A stretch of DNA of 64,000 nucleotides from Nocardia kruczakiae NBRC 101016 (GTDB lineage Bacteria; Actinomycetota; Actinomycetes; Mycobacteriales; Mycobacteriaceae). Under the pieces are notes generated by a model, which saw nothing but the letters and a program-made list of their open reading frames with translations, did not search any database and was not told the origin of the DNA. Shown piece by piece: positions 34,216-43,686 of this stretch. Location of the stretch: positions 1 to 64,000 of the forward strand of contig NZ_BDBL01000014.1 in the NCBI RefSeq assembly GCF_001612965.1, in the 5' to 3' direction. The position numbers and the translations under genes were made by a program. Within the stretch, counting starts at the first letter, position 1. The number at the start of each line of letters is the position of its first letter.

Positions 34216-34947
34216 ATGACCCATCGAAAGCCCACCGTCGTCCTCGTCCACGGCGCGTTCGCCGAGTCCGCGAGCTGGTCCGGTGTCGTGGAACGCCTGC
34301 AAGCCAGGTCCGTCGACGTCGTCGCGGTCGCCAACCCGTTGCGTACACTGCCCGGCGACGCCGCCTACCTACGCGACGTGCTCGACAGCATCGACTCGCC
34401 CGTGGTGCTGGTCGGCCATTCCTACGGCGGCATGGTCATCACCGAGGCCGCCGCGGGCAATGACAAGGTCGCCGGCCTCGTCTACGTCTGCGCGTTCGCG
34501 CCCGCACACGGTGAGTCCGCCCTGGAGCTGTCGGGCAAGTTCCCCGGCGGCACGCTCGGGCACGCCCTGACCTCCTACCCGATCACCGGCGGCGGCAACG
34601 AATTCGCCATTCGCCCCGACGCGTTCCATCACCAGTTCGCCGCCGACGTGCCGGCGACAACGGCCGCCGTCATGGGCGCGGCCCAGCGCCCCGTCACCGA
34701 GGCGGCTCTGACCACAGGATTGCCGTCGGACACCCCGGCCTGGAAGTCACTGCCATCCTGGTTCGTCTTCAGCGATTCCGACCTCAATATCCCGGTGGCA
34801 CTGCACCGTTTCATGGCCGACCGTGCCGAAGCCGCGGGCGTACGCGAGGTGCCCGGCGCCTCGCATGCGCTGTCGGTCTCCCAGCCGGATGCGGTGACCG
34901 CGGCGATCCTCGACGCCGTGCACGCTACGGCCCCCGCGGCCGCCTGA
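34216..34947 (+). CDS. Alpha/beta hydrolase, EstC/hydroxynitrile-lyase-like
   Basis: A 243-residue alpha/beta hydrolase of the compact EstC/MES group. VVLVHGAFAESASW opens the fold, VVLVGHSYGGMVI holds the nucleophile Ser, FSDSDLNIP the acid and PGASHALSVSQPD the His. GGGAGA precedes the ATG. It probably shares a transcript with the esterase upstream; a long hairpin 20 bases downstream would end it. Confidence 0.92.
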   Translation: MTHRKPTVVLVHGAFAESASWSGVVERLQARSVDVVAVANPLRTLPGDAAYLRDVLDSIDSPVVLVGHSYGGMVITEAAAGNDKVAGLVYVCAFAPAHGESALELSGKFPGGTLGHALTSYPITGGGNEFAIRPDAFHHQFAADVPATTAAVMGAAQRPVTEAALTTGLPSDTPAWKSLPSWFVFSDSDLNIPVALHRFMADRAEAAGVREVPGASHALSVSQPDAVTAAILDAVHATAPAAA

Positions 34948-34966
34948 CCGTCAGCCATCGAGCCGC

Positions 34967-35000
34967 TGAGCCGCAGTCGGTCGAAACCGGCTGCGGCTCA
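34967..35000 (+). terminator. Terminator hairpin after hydrolase gene
   Basis: TGAGCCGCAG pairs with CTGCGGCTCA, and CGGT with ACCG inside, leaving a CGAA loop. It lies 20 bases after the stop at 34947. Confidence 0.65.
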
Positions 35001-35049
35001 GTGCGTTCGAGCGGCCCAACTCTCGGAACTGACACGGAAGCATCGCCTC

Positions 35050-36255
35050 ATGACCTTGAAATCTCCCTCTGCCGACGGCAGAGACGCTGGGCCACTGCGG
35101 ATCCGGATGCGCAGCCGATCCGTCGACGAGCCGTATCGGGCAGCCACGCAACTGGAGTTGCTGTTCGATCTGACCTTCGTGGTCGCGGTCGCCGGAATCG
35201 TGGCGCAACTCGGCCACGCTATCGGGACGGGTCACCTGTGGTCGGCGCTCGCGCCGTTCCTGCAGGTGTTCTTCGCCATCTGGTGGGCGTGGATGAACTT
35301 CACCTGGTTCGCCTCCTCCTATGACACCGACGACGTGCCGTACCGGCTGCTGACCCTGCTTCAGATGGCGGGCGTGCTCGTCCTGGCGGCCGGTGTCCCC
35401 GCCGCGTTCGAGCACGACGACTACACGGCCATCACCATCGGCTATCTGGTGATGCGCAGTTGCCTTGTGGCGCAATGGCTCCGCGCGGCGCACGGAGATC
35501 GGGCGGGCCGCCCGACCGCGCTGCGCTATGCGACGGGTATCGCGGTGCTGGAGGTGTTGTGGCTGAGCCGGCTGGGCCTCGCAGCCGCCGGCGTGCTGCC
35601 GGATCTCGTGGCCCGACCGGTTTTCATAATCCTGGTCGCGGCGGAACTCACGGTGCCGGTATGGGCGGAACGGGAACGCGGCACTGCCTGGCATCCGCAC
35701 CACATTGCCGAGCGCTACACGCTTTTCACGATCATTCTGCTCGGCGAGAGCGTGCTCGCGGTGTCGTCGGGGGTGGCGGACGCGCTCGACGACGGGTTCC
35801 AGCCGGCGCTGGTGGTGATCGCGCTGTCGGGGCTGGTGCTGTTGTTCGCACTGTGGTGGCTGTACGACCTGCTCCCCGGCGGTCCGGGGCTGGCGGAACG
35901 CCGAAACTGGTCGTTCCTGTGGGGTTACAGCCATTACGCGATCTTCGCCGCGCTGGCCGCGCTCGGTGCCGGCCTCGAGGTCGCCGTACGCGAAAGTTAC
36001 GGCCGGGGAGTTCCGCCGCTGGTCGGTGGCTTCGCCGTGGCGATTCCGGCGGCGCTGTTCTCGATCCTGTTGTGGGCGGCGCACGCCGGGCTCCCGGTCG
36101 CGCCACGGGTCCGCCCGCGCGTGCTGATCACCACGGCGGCACTGATTCTCGCCGCACCGATCCTCACCGCAGGGTTCCCGGTGGCGACGGTGCCGGTGAT
36201 CGCACTCGTCGCCACCGGTGCCGTGGCCGCCTCGTTGTGCGGCTCGCCCGCGTGA
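35050..36255 (+). CDS. LtrA-family membrane protein
   Basis: A 401-residue integral membrane protein of the low-temperature-requirement A family. The diagnostic ELLFDLTFVVAVAGI follows a short basic head, IWWAWMNFTWFASSYDTDD is the second landmark, and HIAERYTLFTIILLGESVLA the third; about ten to twelve hydrophobic segments can be counted. The biochemical role of LtrA proteins is not established. It stands alone, ending at a terminator shared with the convergent flavoprotein gene. Confidence 0.92.
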   Translation: MTLKSPSADGRDAGPLRIRMRSRSVDEPYRAATQLELLFDLTFVVAVAGIVAQLGHAIGTGHLWSALAPFLQVFFAIWWAWMNFTWFASSYDTDDVPYRLLTLLQMAGVLVLAAGVPAAFEHDDYTAITIGYLVMRSCLVAQWLRAAHGDRAGRPTALRYATGIAVLEVLWLSRLGLAAAGVLPDLVARPVFIILVAAELTVPVWAERERGTAWHPHHIAERYTLFTIILLGESVLAVSSGVADALDDGFQPALVVIALSGLVLLFALWWLYDLLPGGPGLAERRNWSFLWGYSHYAIFAALAALGAGLEVAVRESYGRGVPPLVGGFAVAIPAALFSILLWAAHAGLPVAPRVRPRVLITTAALILAAPILTAGFPVATVPVIALVATGAVAASLCGSPA

Positions 36256-36259
36256 GGGT

Positions 36260-36290
36260 GGGGTACGGGCACTCGACGTGCCCGTACCCC
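36260..36290. terminator. Bidirectional terminator hairpin
   Basis: A perfect 13-bp stem (GGGGTACGGGCAC / GTGCCCGTACCCC) with a 5-base loop sits between the convergent LtrA and flavoprotein genes. Confidence 0.8.
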
Positions 36291-36293
36291 GGA

Positions 36294-38027
36294 TTATTCG
36301 ACCAGCTTCCCGGCGGTGGAGACGTCACGCATGAGCCGCGCGATATCCTCCGGCACCTCGGGGATCGGCTCCCGTTCGAGCTGACCGGGACCCGACCACA
36401 CCAGGTTGACTCGCAGCGCCGGATCCAGGTTCGGATAGTCCGAACGGTTGTGACAACCACGGGTTTCCCGGCGTTCGAGGGCGGCGTCGAGGGTGGCGCG
36501 GGCCGCGAGGATCGAGGATTTCAGGTCGAAGGCGTGCGCCAGATCCTGGAATCCCGCGGCATCGGGGTGCACGCCGATGCTCGCCGAGCGTTCCCGCACC
36601 TCCTCGAGTTCGGACAGCCCCTGCTGGAGTCCGGTCTCGTCACGCACGACGCCGGCATGCTCGGTCATGGTGTTGCGCAGTGCGCGTTGCAGGGCCCGCA
36701 CGTTCTCCGGCCCGTCGGCCGCGAGCAGGGCGTCGACCTCGTCGCGGGCCTCCTCGACCGCGGCGACCGAACGCTGTTGCGCGGACAGTTCGCTCGAATA
36801 CCGGGCCGCCGCCTCGCCGACGATCCGCCCGTAGACGAGCAGTTCGATCAGCGAATTCCCGCCGAGTCGATTCGCGCCGTGCAGTCCGCTGGATGCCTCG
36901 CCGACGGCGTAGAGGCCCTCGACGCCGGTGCCGTGATCTTCGGACCGAACCCATACCCCGCCCATCGAGTAGTGGGCCGTGGGCGCGATTTCGATGGGAT
37001 CGCGGGTGATGTCGAGCATCTGCAGTTCCAGCATCGTCTGGTAGACCCGGGGCAGTCGCCGCATGATGGTTTCCCGAGGCAGGTGCGAAACATCCAGCCA
37101 CACACCACCGTTCGGCGTTCCCCGACCTTCCTTGATTTCGGTGTAGGCGGCCAGCGCGACCCGGTCGCGAGTAGAGAGTTCCATCCGTTCCGGGTCGTAA
37201 CGCTTCATGAACCGTTCTCCGGCGGCATTGCGGAGAATTCCGCCCTCGCCGCGGGCGGCCTCGGAAACCAGTGTGCCCGCGGCGTTTTCGGGCTCGATGA
37301 GTCCGGAGGGATGGAATTGCACCAGCTCCGGATCCCGGATGCGAGCCCCGGCGAGCACGGCGAGGCGGAAGGAGTCGCCGGTGTTCTCGTCGCGTCGCGA
37401 GGAGGTGCGCCGCCAGATACGGGTGTGCCCGCCCGCGGCCAGGATCACCGCGTCCGCGTGGAACACATAGCGCGCGCCGGTATCGAGATCGAACCCGTAC
37501 GCACCGAATACCACGTTGTCGCGCACCAGGATTCGGGTCACATAGCAGGTGTCGACGATCGGGATGCCGAGCAGGGCGGCCCGATTCACCAGGGTCCGCT
37601 GGATCTCGAGACCGGTGTAGTCGCCGGCGAAGGCGGTGCGCCGGTAGGTGTGCGCGCCGAAGAACCGCTGCGAGATCCGTCCGTCGGCTTCGCGCGCGAA
37701 CGGCATGCCCCACCGTTCCAGGTCCTCGATGCCGCGCGCGGCGTTCGCGGCGACCACCCGGACGGTGTCGGGGCGAGCCAGCAGATAGCTTTCGGTGATG
37801 GTGTCCGCCGCGTGCTGCTGCCAGCTGTCCTCGGCGTCCATGGTCGACAGCGCGGCATTGATGCCGCCCGCGGCCAGGGTGGTGTGGGCGTCGGCCTTCG
37901 GCCGTTTGCCGACCACGATCACATCCACGCCGCGTTCGGCCAGTTCGATCGCCGCCCGCAATCCGGCCCCGCCGGTGCCGATGACGAGCACGGACGTCGC
38001 GAACCGGCGTTCGTCGGAAGTAACCAT
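36294..38027 (-). CDS. Succinate dehydrogenase/fumarate reductase-type flavoprotein, orphan
   Basis: A 577-residue FAD flavoprotein of the SdhA/FrdA/NadB family. VLVIGTGGAGLRAAIELAER starts the FAD fold, HTTLAAGGINAAL is the His-FAD loop, FHPSGL and SEAARGEGG contain catalytic residues, and HYSMGGVWV plus LHGANRLGGNSL close the site. The C-terminal helical domain is SdhA-like. No iron-sulfur or membrane-anchor genes are adjacent, so it is either a soluble oxidoreductase of its own or a duplicated subunit. Its start at 38027 lies near a hairpin that ends the upstream NmrA-like gene. Confidence 0.9.
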   Translation of the reverse strand: MVTSDERRFATSVLVIGTGGAGLRAAIELAERGVDVIVVGKRPKADAHTTLAAGGINAALSTMDAEDSWQQHAADTITESYLLARPDTVRVVAANAARGIEDLERWGMPFAREADGRISQRFFGAHTYRRTAFAGDYTGLEIQRTLVNRAALLGIPIVDTCYVTRILVRDNVVFGAYGFDLDTGARYVFHADAVILAAGGHTRIWRRTSSRRDENTGDSFRLAVLAGARIRDPELVQFHPSGLIEPENAAGTLVSEAARGEGGILRNAAGERFMKRYDPERMELSTRDRVALAAYTEIKEGRGTPNGGVWLDVSHLPRETIMRRLPRVYQTMLELQMLDITRDPIEIAPTAHYSMGGVWVRSEDHGTGVEGLYAVGEASSGLHGANRLGGNSLIELLVYGRIVGEAAARYSSELSAQQRSVAAVEEARDEVDALLAADGPENVRALQRALRNTMTEHAGVVRDETGLQQGLSELEEVRERSASIGVHPDAAGFQDLAHAFDLKSSILAARATLDAALERRETRGCHNRSDYPNLDPALRVNLVWSGPGQLEREPIPEVPEDIARLMRDVSTAGKLVE

Positions 38028-38056
38028 CGTTCATTCCCTTCGAATGGAAGCGATGT

Positions 38057-38079
38057 GCGGGCGGCGAACCGCCGCCCGC
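38057..38079 (-). terminator. Terminator hairpin after NmrA-like gene
   Basis: GCGGGCGGCG pairs with CGCCGCCCGC around an AAC loop, ten bases beyond the NmrA-like stop codon on the reverse strand. Confidence 0.65.
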
Positions 38080-38088
38080 GCATTCCGC

Positions 38089-38832
38089 TCACTGGCGGGC
38101 GAGCCACTCCGACAGCCGCGTCTGCGCCAGGTGCGCACCCGGGCCGGGCAACAGGCTGTCGTGCTGCAGAACGGCACCGAAGTACCGGGCCTGCGGGTCG
38201 GTGACCACCTCGCGCACATCCGAACGCGCCTTCAGCACCGTGGCGATCCACTGGTCCATGCCGAACACCTCGGGTCCGCCGATCTCGAGGACGCCGTTGA
38301 GGGGTGTGCCCGCCGCGGTCGCCCCGACAACGGGCGCCACGTCCGCGGCGGCGATCGGCTGGACGCCCGCCCCGGGGAGTCGCACCCTGCCGTCGACGGT
38401 CGCGGAATCGGCTATGCCCCCGGCGAATTCGAAGAACTGTGTCGAGTGGACGAGCGAATACGGCACGCCCGAACCCTTGATCAATTCCTCCTGCGCCACC
38501 TTCGCCCGGAGATACCCGGACTCGGGCAGGCGGTCGGTGCCCACCACCGACAGCGCGACATAGTGACCTACTCCCGCTTCCGCGGCGGCCTGCAGCAGGT
38601 TGGTGGTGGACGTGCGGAAGAAGGCCATGACGTCGTCGTCGGCGAACGACGGCGAGTTGGAGACATCGACCACGACCTCGGCGTCCTGCAGCACCTCCTT
38701 CACGCCTTCGCCGGTCAGGGTGTTCACCCCGGTGTTGGGTGCGGCCGCAACCGCGTGGTGGCCATGGTCGTTCAACCGGGTGACGACCTGCGAGCCGATC
38801 AACCCGGTGCCGCCGATAACGACGATTTTCAT
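38089..38832 (-). CDS. NmrA-like NAD(P)-binding protein
   Basis: A 247-residue atypical SDR. VVIGGTGLIGSQVVTRLNDH (residues 4-23) is the cofactor motif; there is no YxxxK catalytic pair, and AKVAQEELIKGSGVPYSLVH with THSTQFFEF-like loops is typical of NmrA/SDR_a5 redox-sensing or quinone-reductase-like proteins. GGAAGG lies seven bases before the ATG at 38832; a longer frame to 39078 would run through non-family sequence. Function likely NAD(P)H-dependent but unassigned. Confidence 0.88.
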   Translation of the reverse strand: MKIVVIGGTGLIGSQVVTRLNDHGHHAVAAAPNTGVNTLTGEGVKEVLQDAEVVVDVSNSPSFADDDVMAFFRTSTTNLLQAAAEAGVGHYVALSVVGTDRLPESGYLRAKVAQEELIKGSGVPYSLVHSTQFFEFAGGIADSATVDGRVRLPGAGVQPIAAADVAPVVGATAAGTPLNGVLEIGGPEVFGMDQWIATVLKARSDVREVVTDPQARYFGAVLQHDSLLPGPGAHLAQTRLSEWLARQ

Positions 38833-39016
38833 GCTCGATCCTTCCATCGGAGTTCCGCCGTGGGGGCGGTGAAAGTGCCCCGTATCGAGGACAAGGCGGA
38901 CGGTGAACTCGTGACAGCGTCGGTGGCGGCGAGCCCGTCCGCCTCGAGGATGGCCCGGCCGAACGCGGCTGTGTCCTCCAGCGCGACGTTGTGGCCGATA
39001 CCGTTCAGCACCGGCG

Positions 39017-40057
39017 CTACTCCCGGTCCTCGGGCGCCACGTATTCGAATGTCGGTCCCGCCGTGGTCCGTCCGTCACCGCTGGGCATCTTCATCAGAGC
39101 CTGTGCCTGGGCTTTCAGCGCGTACATCGCTCCCAACGCGTCACGCATCTGTGACGGACTGCCGTTGAAGGTGTCTTCCAGCAGGTAGAGCAGCAGGCAG
39201 TAGGTGTTGTCGAATTCCCGCTGCGCGGCCCGGACGGGGCTGTCCTCGGGATAGTCGGTGCTGCGCGGATTGCGGCGCATCGGCTGCACCTTGGCGTAGT
39301 CGAGCTGGATCGGTTCCCCGGTCGGCCCCGACGCGGGGGTGTCTCCGGGGCGGAAGTGCCGGCCTTCCTTCAATTCGACGAAACGGTAGTAGTGGGCGAC
39401 CTGATCGCGCTCGGGGTGGAAGACGTCCTTGTCGCCGTCCCATACCTCGGTGGCGGAGGCGCCTTCGCCCTGCTCGACGATCTCGGTCAACGCGGCGAGT
39501 GCGGACTTCAGGTCGCGCACCGGAATCACCTGCCCGCCACCGCTGCTGAAGTGCATTTCCTCGAGCTGTCGCGTCGGATCGCCACAGAAGACCGTGTCCT
39601 CACCCAAGGTGTCGACCAGGCTGCGCAAGCCGGTCTCGATGGCCGCGTAGAACTGCCCGATCGTGTGGTAGCGGTCGCTTTCGGCGGCGGCTCCGTTCGG
39701 AGCGGGACGCTCGATGTTCAAGAACAGCTCCAGCGCTTCGGGCCCGAACGGCACAAGGTTCAGTTGTACGGACGGGTCACTGTGCGGCAGCGGATGCGGG
39801 TAGCTCGGCAGCAACTCGGGCGCGTCCAGCTTGGGCGCGCCGCCCACGGCATTGAGCAGATTCGCCGCCAGGGCCAGATGCAACATCTCCTCCACGAAGA
39901 CGCTCCCGATGACCTGTGCCGCTTCGGCATTGGCGGTCGCGTCCAGCGAGTACAGCGCACACAGGTATGGCGGGATGGTCGCGTGTTCCAGCTCGATCGC
40001 CCATTGCAGATGACGACGCAGGTCTTCCAGCGTCTCGATGGGGTCGGCGATGCCCAT
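39017..40057 (-). CDS. Ferritin-like domain protein (VioB-type)
   Basis: A 346-residue protein with the ferritin-like domain of iminophenyl-pyruvate dimer synthase (VioB) relatives. WAIELEHATIPPYLCALYSL (about 20-39) and SVFVEEMLHLALAANLLNAV provide Glu and ExxH metal ligands of a di-iron site. The middle contains PSYPHPLPHSD and the end LKAQAQALMKMPSGDG. Members appear in secondary metabolism and as stand-alone oxidases of unknown substrate. The ATG at 40057 is preceded by AGAGG; an upstream extension of 90 residues is not family-like. It is divergent from LAL regulator copy 2. Confidence 0.87.
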   Translation of the reverse strand: MGIADPIETLEDLRRHLQWAIELEHATIPPYLCALYSLDATANAEAAQVIGSVFVEEMLHLALAANLLNAVGGAPKLDAPELLPSYPHPLPHSDPSVQLNLVPFGPEALELFLNIERPAPNGAAAESDRYHTIGQFYAAIETGLRSLVDTLGEDTVFCGDPTRQLEEMHFSSGGGQVIPVRDLKSALAALTEIVEQGEGASATEVWDGDKDVFHPERDQVAHYYRFVELKEGRHFRPGDTPASGPTGEPIQLDYAKVQPMRRNPRSTDYPEDSPVRAAQREFDNTYCLLLYLLEDTFNGSPSQMRDALGAMYALKAQAQALMKMPSGDGRTTAGPTFEYVAPEDRE

Positions 40058-40391
40058 GGTCGAACCTCTTCTCGGCAAGTCGTCCAGATGTGTGTCGACA
40101 ACTTGGACAAGGCATCTCGCCGCCGCGTGACGGCCGGATACCTTCCCGGTCCCGATGGTCGGGCACGCACTCGCCCTGGGACCCACCCTGAGCTCTGCGC
40201 CCCGTGCGCCCGCCGCCGCCCCTTTCGTCGGAGCTGCTCCGAACCCAGAGCCCCGGACAAGCACGGTCGGGCCGGCGGTGAGGTCCCCGGGTATGTCCGC
40301 AGCATGGGCGGACCATCGGAATGTCACTACGCAGTGGGAAGATGTGCTGGCCCCTTACTGACCGGGGCCGGATCTTCGTTCGGTGGTGGTG
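40058..40391. other. Divergent promoter region
   Basis: The 334 bases between the ferritin-like gene (reverse) and LAL regulator 2 (forward) show no gene and no clear palindrome. Promoters for both genes must lie here. Confidence 0.5.
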
Positions 40392-43145
40392 ATGTCAGAT
40401 CGCGATCGGCCGCGTACCCTGCGCGGGAGGCGCAACGAGTGCGAGCAGCTGGACCGGTTGCTCGCGGACGTAGGTTCCGGTGCGAGCCGGGTATTGGTTC
40501 TGCGTGGTGAGGCGGGTATCGGCAAAACGGCGTTGATCGAATTTCTGGTCTCGAACGCCGTGGGTTGCCGGATCGCGCGCGCCGCCGGTGTCGAGTCTCA
40601 AATGGAGTTGGCCTTCGCCGGTCTGCACCAGCTGTGCGCGCCGATGATGGATCGGCTCGATCGCCTCCCGCCCCCGCAGCGTGACGCGCTGTCGGTTGCC
40701 TTCGGGCTGAGTACCGGTGAGGTGCCCGATCGATTCCTCGTCGGGCTGGCGGTGCTCAGCCTGCTGGCCGAGTACGCCGAAGATCAGGCTCTGATCTGTG
40801 TCATCGACGACGCGCAGTGGCTCGACCAGGTATCCGCCCAGACCCTGGCTTTCGTCGCACGGCGACTACTGGCAGAGCGGATCGCGCTGGTGTTCTCCGA
40901 ACGCACGCCCGCGAATGGTTCCTTCGTGGATCGACTCGCCGGACTGCCCGAACTCGTTCTTCGAGGCCTGCGCGAAGGCGATGCCCGCGCGCTGTTGGAA
41001 TCGGCTATCCCTGGACGCGTCGATGAAGACGTCATCACCCGGATCGTGGCCGAGGCGCGGGGAAATCCACTGGCCCTGCTCGAATTGCCGCGAGGGCTGA
41101 CCAGCGCCGAACTCGCGGGCGGGTATGCGAGACCGGACATCCGGCCGGTGGTCACCCAGATCGAACAGAGCTTCCTGCGGCGCATCGATGCCCTGCCCCA
41201 CGATGCTCGCCGGACGCTGGTGGTGGCGGCGGCCGAACCGTCCGGGGACGTGGCGCTGCTGCGGCGCGTCGTCGCCCGGCTCGGCATCGCGGCGGACGGT
41301 GCCGTAGTCGCCGAGCGGGCCGGTCTCATCGAGATCGGGGCACAGGTCCGGTTCCGGCATCCGTTGGTCCGTTCGGCGGCCTATCGCGGCGCTGATCCCG
41401 CGGAGCGCCGGGATGTCCATCAGGCGCTGGCCGCGGAGACCGATTCGGTGACCGACCCCGATCGGAGAGCGTGGCATCGGGCCGGCGCTACGGTCGAACC
41501 CGACGAGGAGGTGGCTGTCGAGCTGGAGCGTTCCGCAGCTCGCGCCCGAGCACGTGGCGGCGTCGCGGCGGCGGCCGCGTTCCTGCGGCGCGCGACCGGC
41601 CTGACGCCAGATCCGCAGATCCGGGGAACGAGAGCGGTAGCGGCGGCGCAGTTCGCGTTCGAGGCCGGCAGCACCGACGATGCGCTCGAACTTCTGGCCG
41701 CTGCCGAGATGGGCCCGCTCGATGATGTGCACCGGGCTCAGCTGGCGCGGCTGCGTGCCCAGATCGTCTTCGCGCGCAGGCGCGGTGGTGAGGCATTACC
41801 CCTCTTGCTCGACGCAGCCCGCCACATGCGGGCGGCGGCGCCGGCACAGGCACGCGAGACCTACCTGGAGGCAATCGGTTCAGCGGTTTTCGCGGGCCGG
41901 TTGAACGGACGCGACGGGGTTCGCCCGGTGGCCAGGCTCGCGCGCACCTCGTTGCCGAGTGCGGAACCCCGGGCGGTCGACGTCCTGCTTCACGGGCTCG
42001 TGGCGCGCTTCGCCGACGGTTACGTCGCGGGCGCGGAGCCGATGCGTCAGGCGCTGCAGGTATTTCGCAGTGCGGCGGCCGACGATGACGAGATCATGCG
42101 CTGGCTCTGGCTGACCTGGCCCGCCGCCGCCGACCTCTGGGACGACCAGGCTTGGTACGAATTATCCGAGCGGGCGGTCCGAACGGCACGCGAAGCTGGT
42201 GCACTCAATGTCCTGCCATTGGCATTGACCTACCTCGCGGCGGTGCGCATGCACGCCGGCGAGTTCGACACCGCCGCCACACTGGTGGAGGAGGCCGAAA
42301 CGCTCACGGCCGCAACAGGCAATTCACCGCTCGGGTACACGGCGCTCCTCCTCGATGCTTGGCGCGGCACAGATCCTCAGGCATCGGTGGCGATCGAGAC
42401 GAAGGTCGGATTGGCCGCCGAGTGGGGCGAAGGTCGCACGCTGGGCACCGGCGGCTATCTGCTCGCGGTGCTGCTCAACGGTCAAGGCCGATACCAGGCC
42501 GCCCTGGAAAGTGCGGAAAAGGCATGTGAGCACGACGATCTCGCGGCCGTCGGGCATGCGCTCGCCGAGTTGGTCGAAGCCGGAGTACGCGCCGACGACC
42601 ACGGTGCTGCTCGCCGAGCGTTGAGCCGGCTCGAGCGGCGGGCACGCGCCAGCGGCACCGACTGGGCTCTGGGCATGCTGTCCCGATCTCAGGCGCTGCT
42701 CAGTGCCGGCGAGGAGGCCGAAGCGTCGTATCGCGAAGCGCTGGAACGACTATCGCGGACCCGCGTCGCGGTGTATCTCGCTCGTACGCATCTGGTATAC
42801 GGTGAGTGGCTGCTGCGCGAGAACCGGCGTAGCGACGCCCGCGAGCAGCTTCGCGTCGCCTACGACATGTTGCGCGGGTTCGGTGCCGATGCCTTCGCCG
42901 AGCGGGCACGCCGCGAATTGCTCGCCGCGGGCTCGTCCGTCCGCCGGACCGGTATCAAAGCCGGAGAGGTCCTCACCGCGCAGGAGGTTCAGATCGCCGG
43001 GCTCGCGAGCAATGGCCTGACCAACCCCGAAATCGCGGCGGAGCTGTTCATCAGCCCCCGCACCGTGGAATGGCATCTGCGCAAGGTATTCACGAAGCTG
43101 GACCTCACCTCCCGCAAAGAGCTACGGGCGGCCCTGGACAGCTGA
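40392..43145 (+). CDS. LuxR-family ATP-binding regulator (LAL type), copy 2
   Basis: A 917-residue paralogue of 28192-30918 with the same layout: Walker A GEAGIGKT (39-46), Walker B LICVIDDAQWLD, TPR-like middle and a LuxR DNA-binding domain (LTAQEVQIAGLASNGLTNPE, then SPRTVEWHLRKVFTKLDLTS). The two share long identical blocks such as VIDDAQW, RFLVGLAVLSLL and RIVAEARGNPLALLELPR. ATG at 40392 is chosen; an in-frame GTG lies three codons upstream. Downstream on the same strand is a cupin gene, a candidate target; the divergent ferritin-like gene is another. Confidence 0.92.
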   Translation: MSDRDRPRTLRGRRNECEQLDRLLADVGSGASRVLVLRGEAGIGKTALIEFLVSNAVGCRIARAAGVESQMELAFAGLHQLCAPMMDRLDRLPPPQRDALSVAFGLSTGEVPDRFLVGLAVLSLLAEYAEDQALICVIDDAQWLDQVSAQTLAFVARRLLAERIALVFSERTPANGSFVDRLAGLPELVLRGLREGDARALLESAIPGRVDEDVITRIVAEARGNPLALLELPRGLTSAELAGGYARPDIRPVVTQIEQSFLRRIDALPHDARRTLVVAAAEPSGDVALLRRVVARLGIAADGAVVAERAGLIEIGAQVRFRHPLVRSAAYRGADPAERRDVHQALAAETDSVTDPDRRAWHRAGATVEPDEEVAVELERSAARARARGGVAAAAAFLRRATGLTPDPQIRGTRAVAAAQFAFEAGSTDDALELLAAAEMGPLDDVHRAQLARLRAQIVFARRRGGEALPLLLDAARHMRAAAPAQARETYLEAIGSAVFAGRLNGRDGVRPVARLARTSLPSAEPRAVDVLLHGLVARFADGYVAGAEPMRQALQVFRSAAADDDEIMRWLWLTWPAAADLWDDQAWYELSERAVRTAREAGALNVLPLALTYLAAVRMHAGEFDTAATLVEEAETLTAATGNSPLGYTALLLDAWRGTDPQASVAIETKVGLAAEWGEGRTLGTGGYLLAVLLNGQGRYQAALESAEKACEHDDLAAVGHALAELVEAGVRADDHGAARRALSRLERRARASGTDWALGMLSRSQALLSAGEEAEASYREALERLSRTRVAVYLARTHLVYGEWLLRENRRSDAREQLRVAYDMLRGFGADAFAERARRELLAAGSSVRRTGIKAGEVLTAQEVQIAGLASNGLTNPEIAAELFISPRTVEWHLRKVFTKLDLTSRKELRAALDS

Positions 43146-43232
43146 ATCCCCACCGGTGCGCTGTTGTCACATACCCGGGTTCGCGATTGTCCTTGCTGTG
43201 AATTCCACGAACGACAAGCCCGGAGGAACGAG

Positions 43233-43670
43233 ATGACCGACGGATCGACACCACCGGCGACCCGCAGCGGCTCCTGGGAGACGGCGTTGACCGTCGTGCA
43301 GGAGGCGACACCGCCGTTCATACCCGCGGGAGCACACGCGATGACCGTCGTCATCGCCTACCCGCCCGGCGATCCGGGCGCGCCGCCGCACCGGCACCCG
43401 GGCGGCCCCGCCTTCGGCTACGTGATCGAAGGCGAAATGCTGTTCGAACTGGAAGGTGAACCGCCGCGGGTGATCCGCGCAGGCGAAGGCTTCTGGGAAC
43501 CCGGCGGCGATGTCATCCACTACTCGGACGGCAACCACCGCAGCGACATCGGACTGCGTTTCGTCGTCACGATGATCTGCGATCCGAATCAACCCATGCT
43601 CGAGCTGGTCGATGACACGGAGTTGCGTGCCCGCATCGGCCGCCGCGCCTCCGTCGAGCCGAAAGCCTGA
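43233..43670 (+). CDS. Cupin-domain protein
   Basis: A 145-residue single-domain cupin. Motif 1 is PPHRHPGGPAFGYVIEGEML (His, His and Glu as potential metal ligands), motif 2 is EPGGDVIHYSDGNHRSD. The residues between form the small beta barrel. Such proteins are isomerases, dioxygenases or sensors; nothing specifies which. GGAGG lies six bases upstream of the ATG. It follows the LAL regulator by 87 bases and precedes the ThuA-like gene by 16, so the two may be co-transcribed. Confidence 0.9.
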   Translation: MTDGSTPPATRSGSWETALTVVQEATPPFIPAGAHAMTVVIAYPPGDPGAPPHRHPGGPAFGYVIEGEMLFELEGEPPRVIRAGEGFWEPGGDVIHYSDGNHRSDIGLRFVVTMICDPNQPMLELVDDTELRARIGRRASVEPKA

Positions 43671-43686
43671 GCGGGGAGAGTATCTC

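Noticed and set aside
35460..38204. A 914-codon forward frame across LtrA and the flavoprotein gene
   Set aside because: It is a long chance frame in high-GC DNA, out of register with LtrA and antisense to the SdhA-like and NmrA-like genes, whose motifs are unmistakable.
39017..40327. A longer ferritin-like protein starting at 40327
   Set aside because: The first 90 residues have no family similarity, whereas AGAGG precedes the ATG at 40057 where similarity starts.
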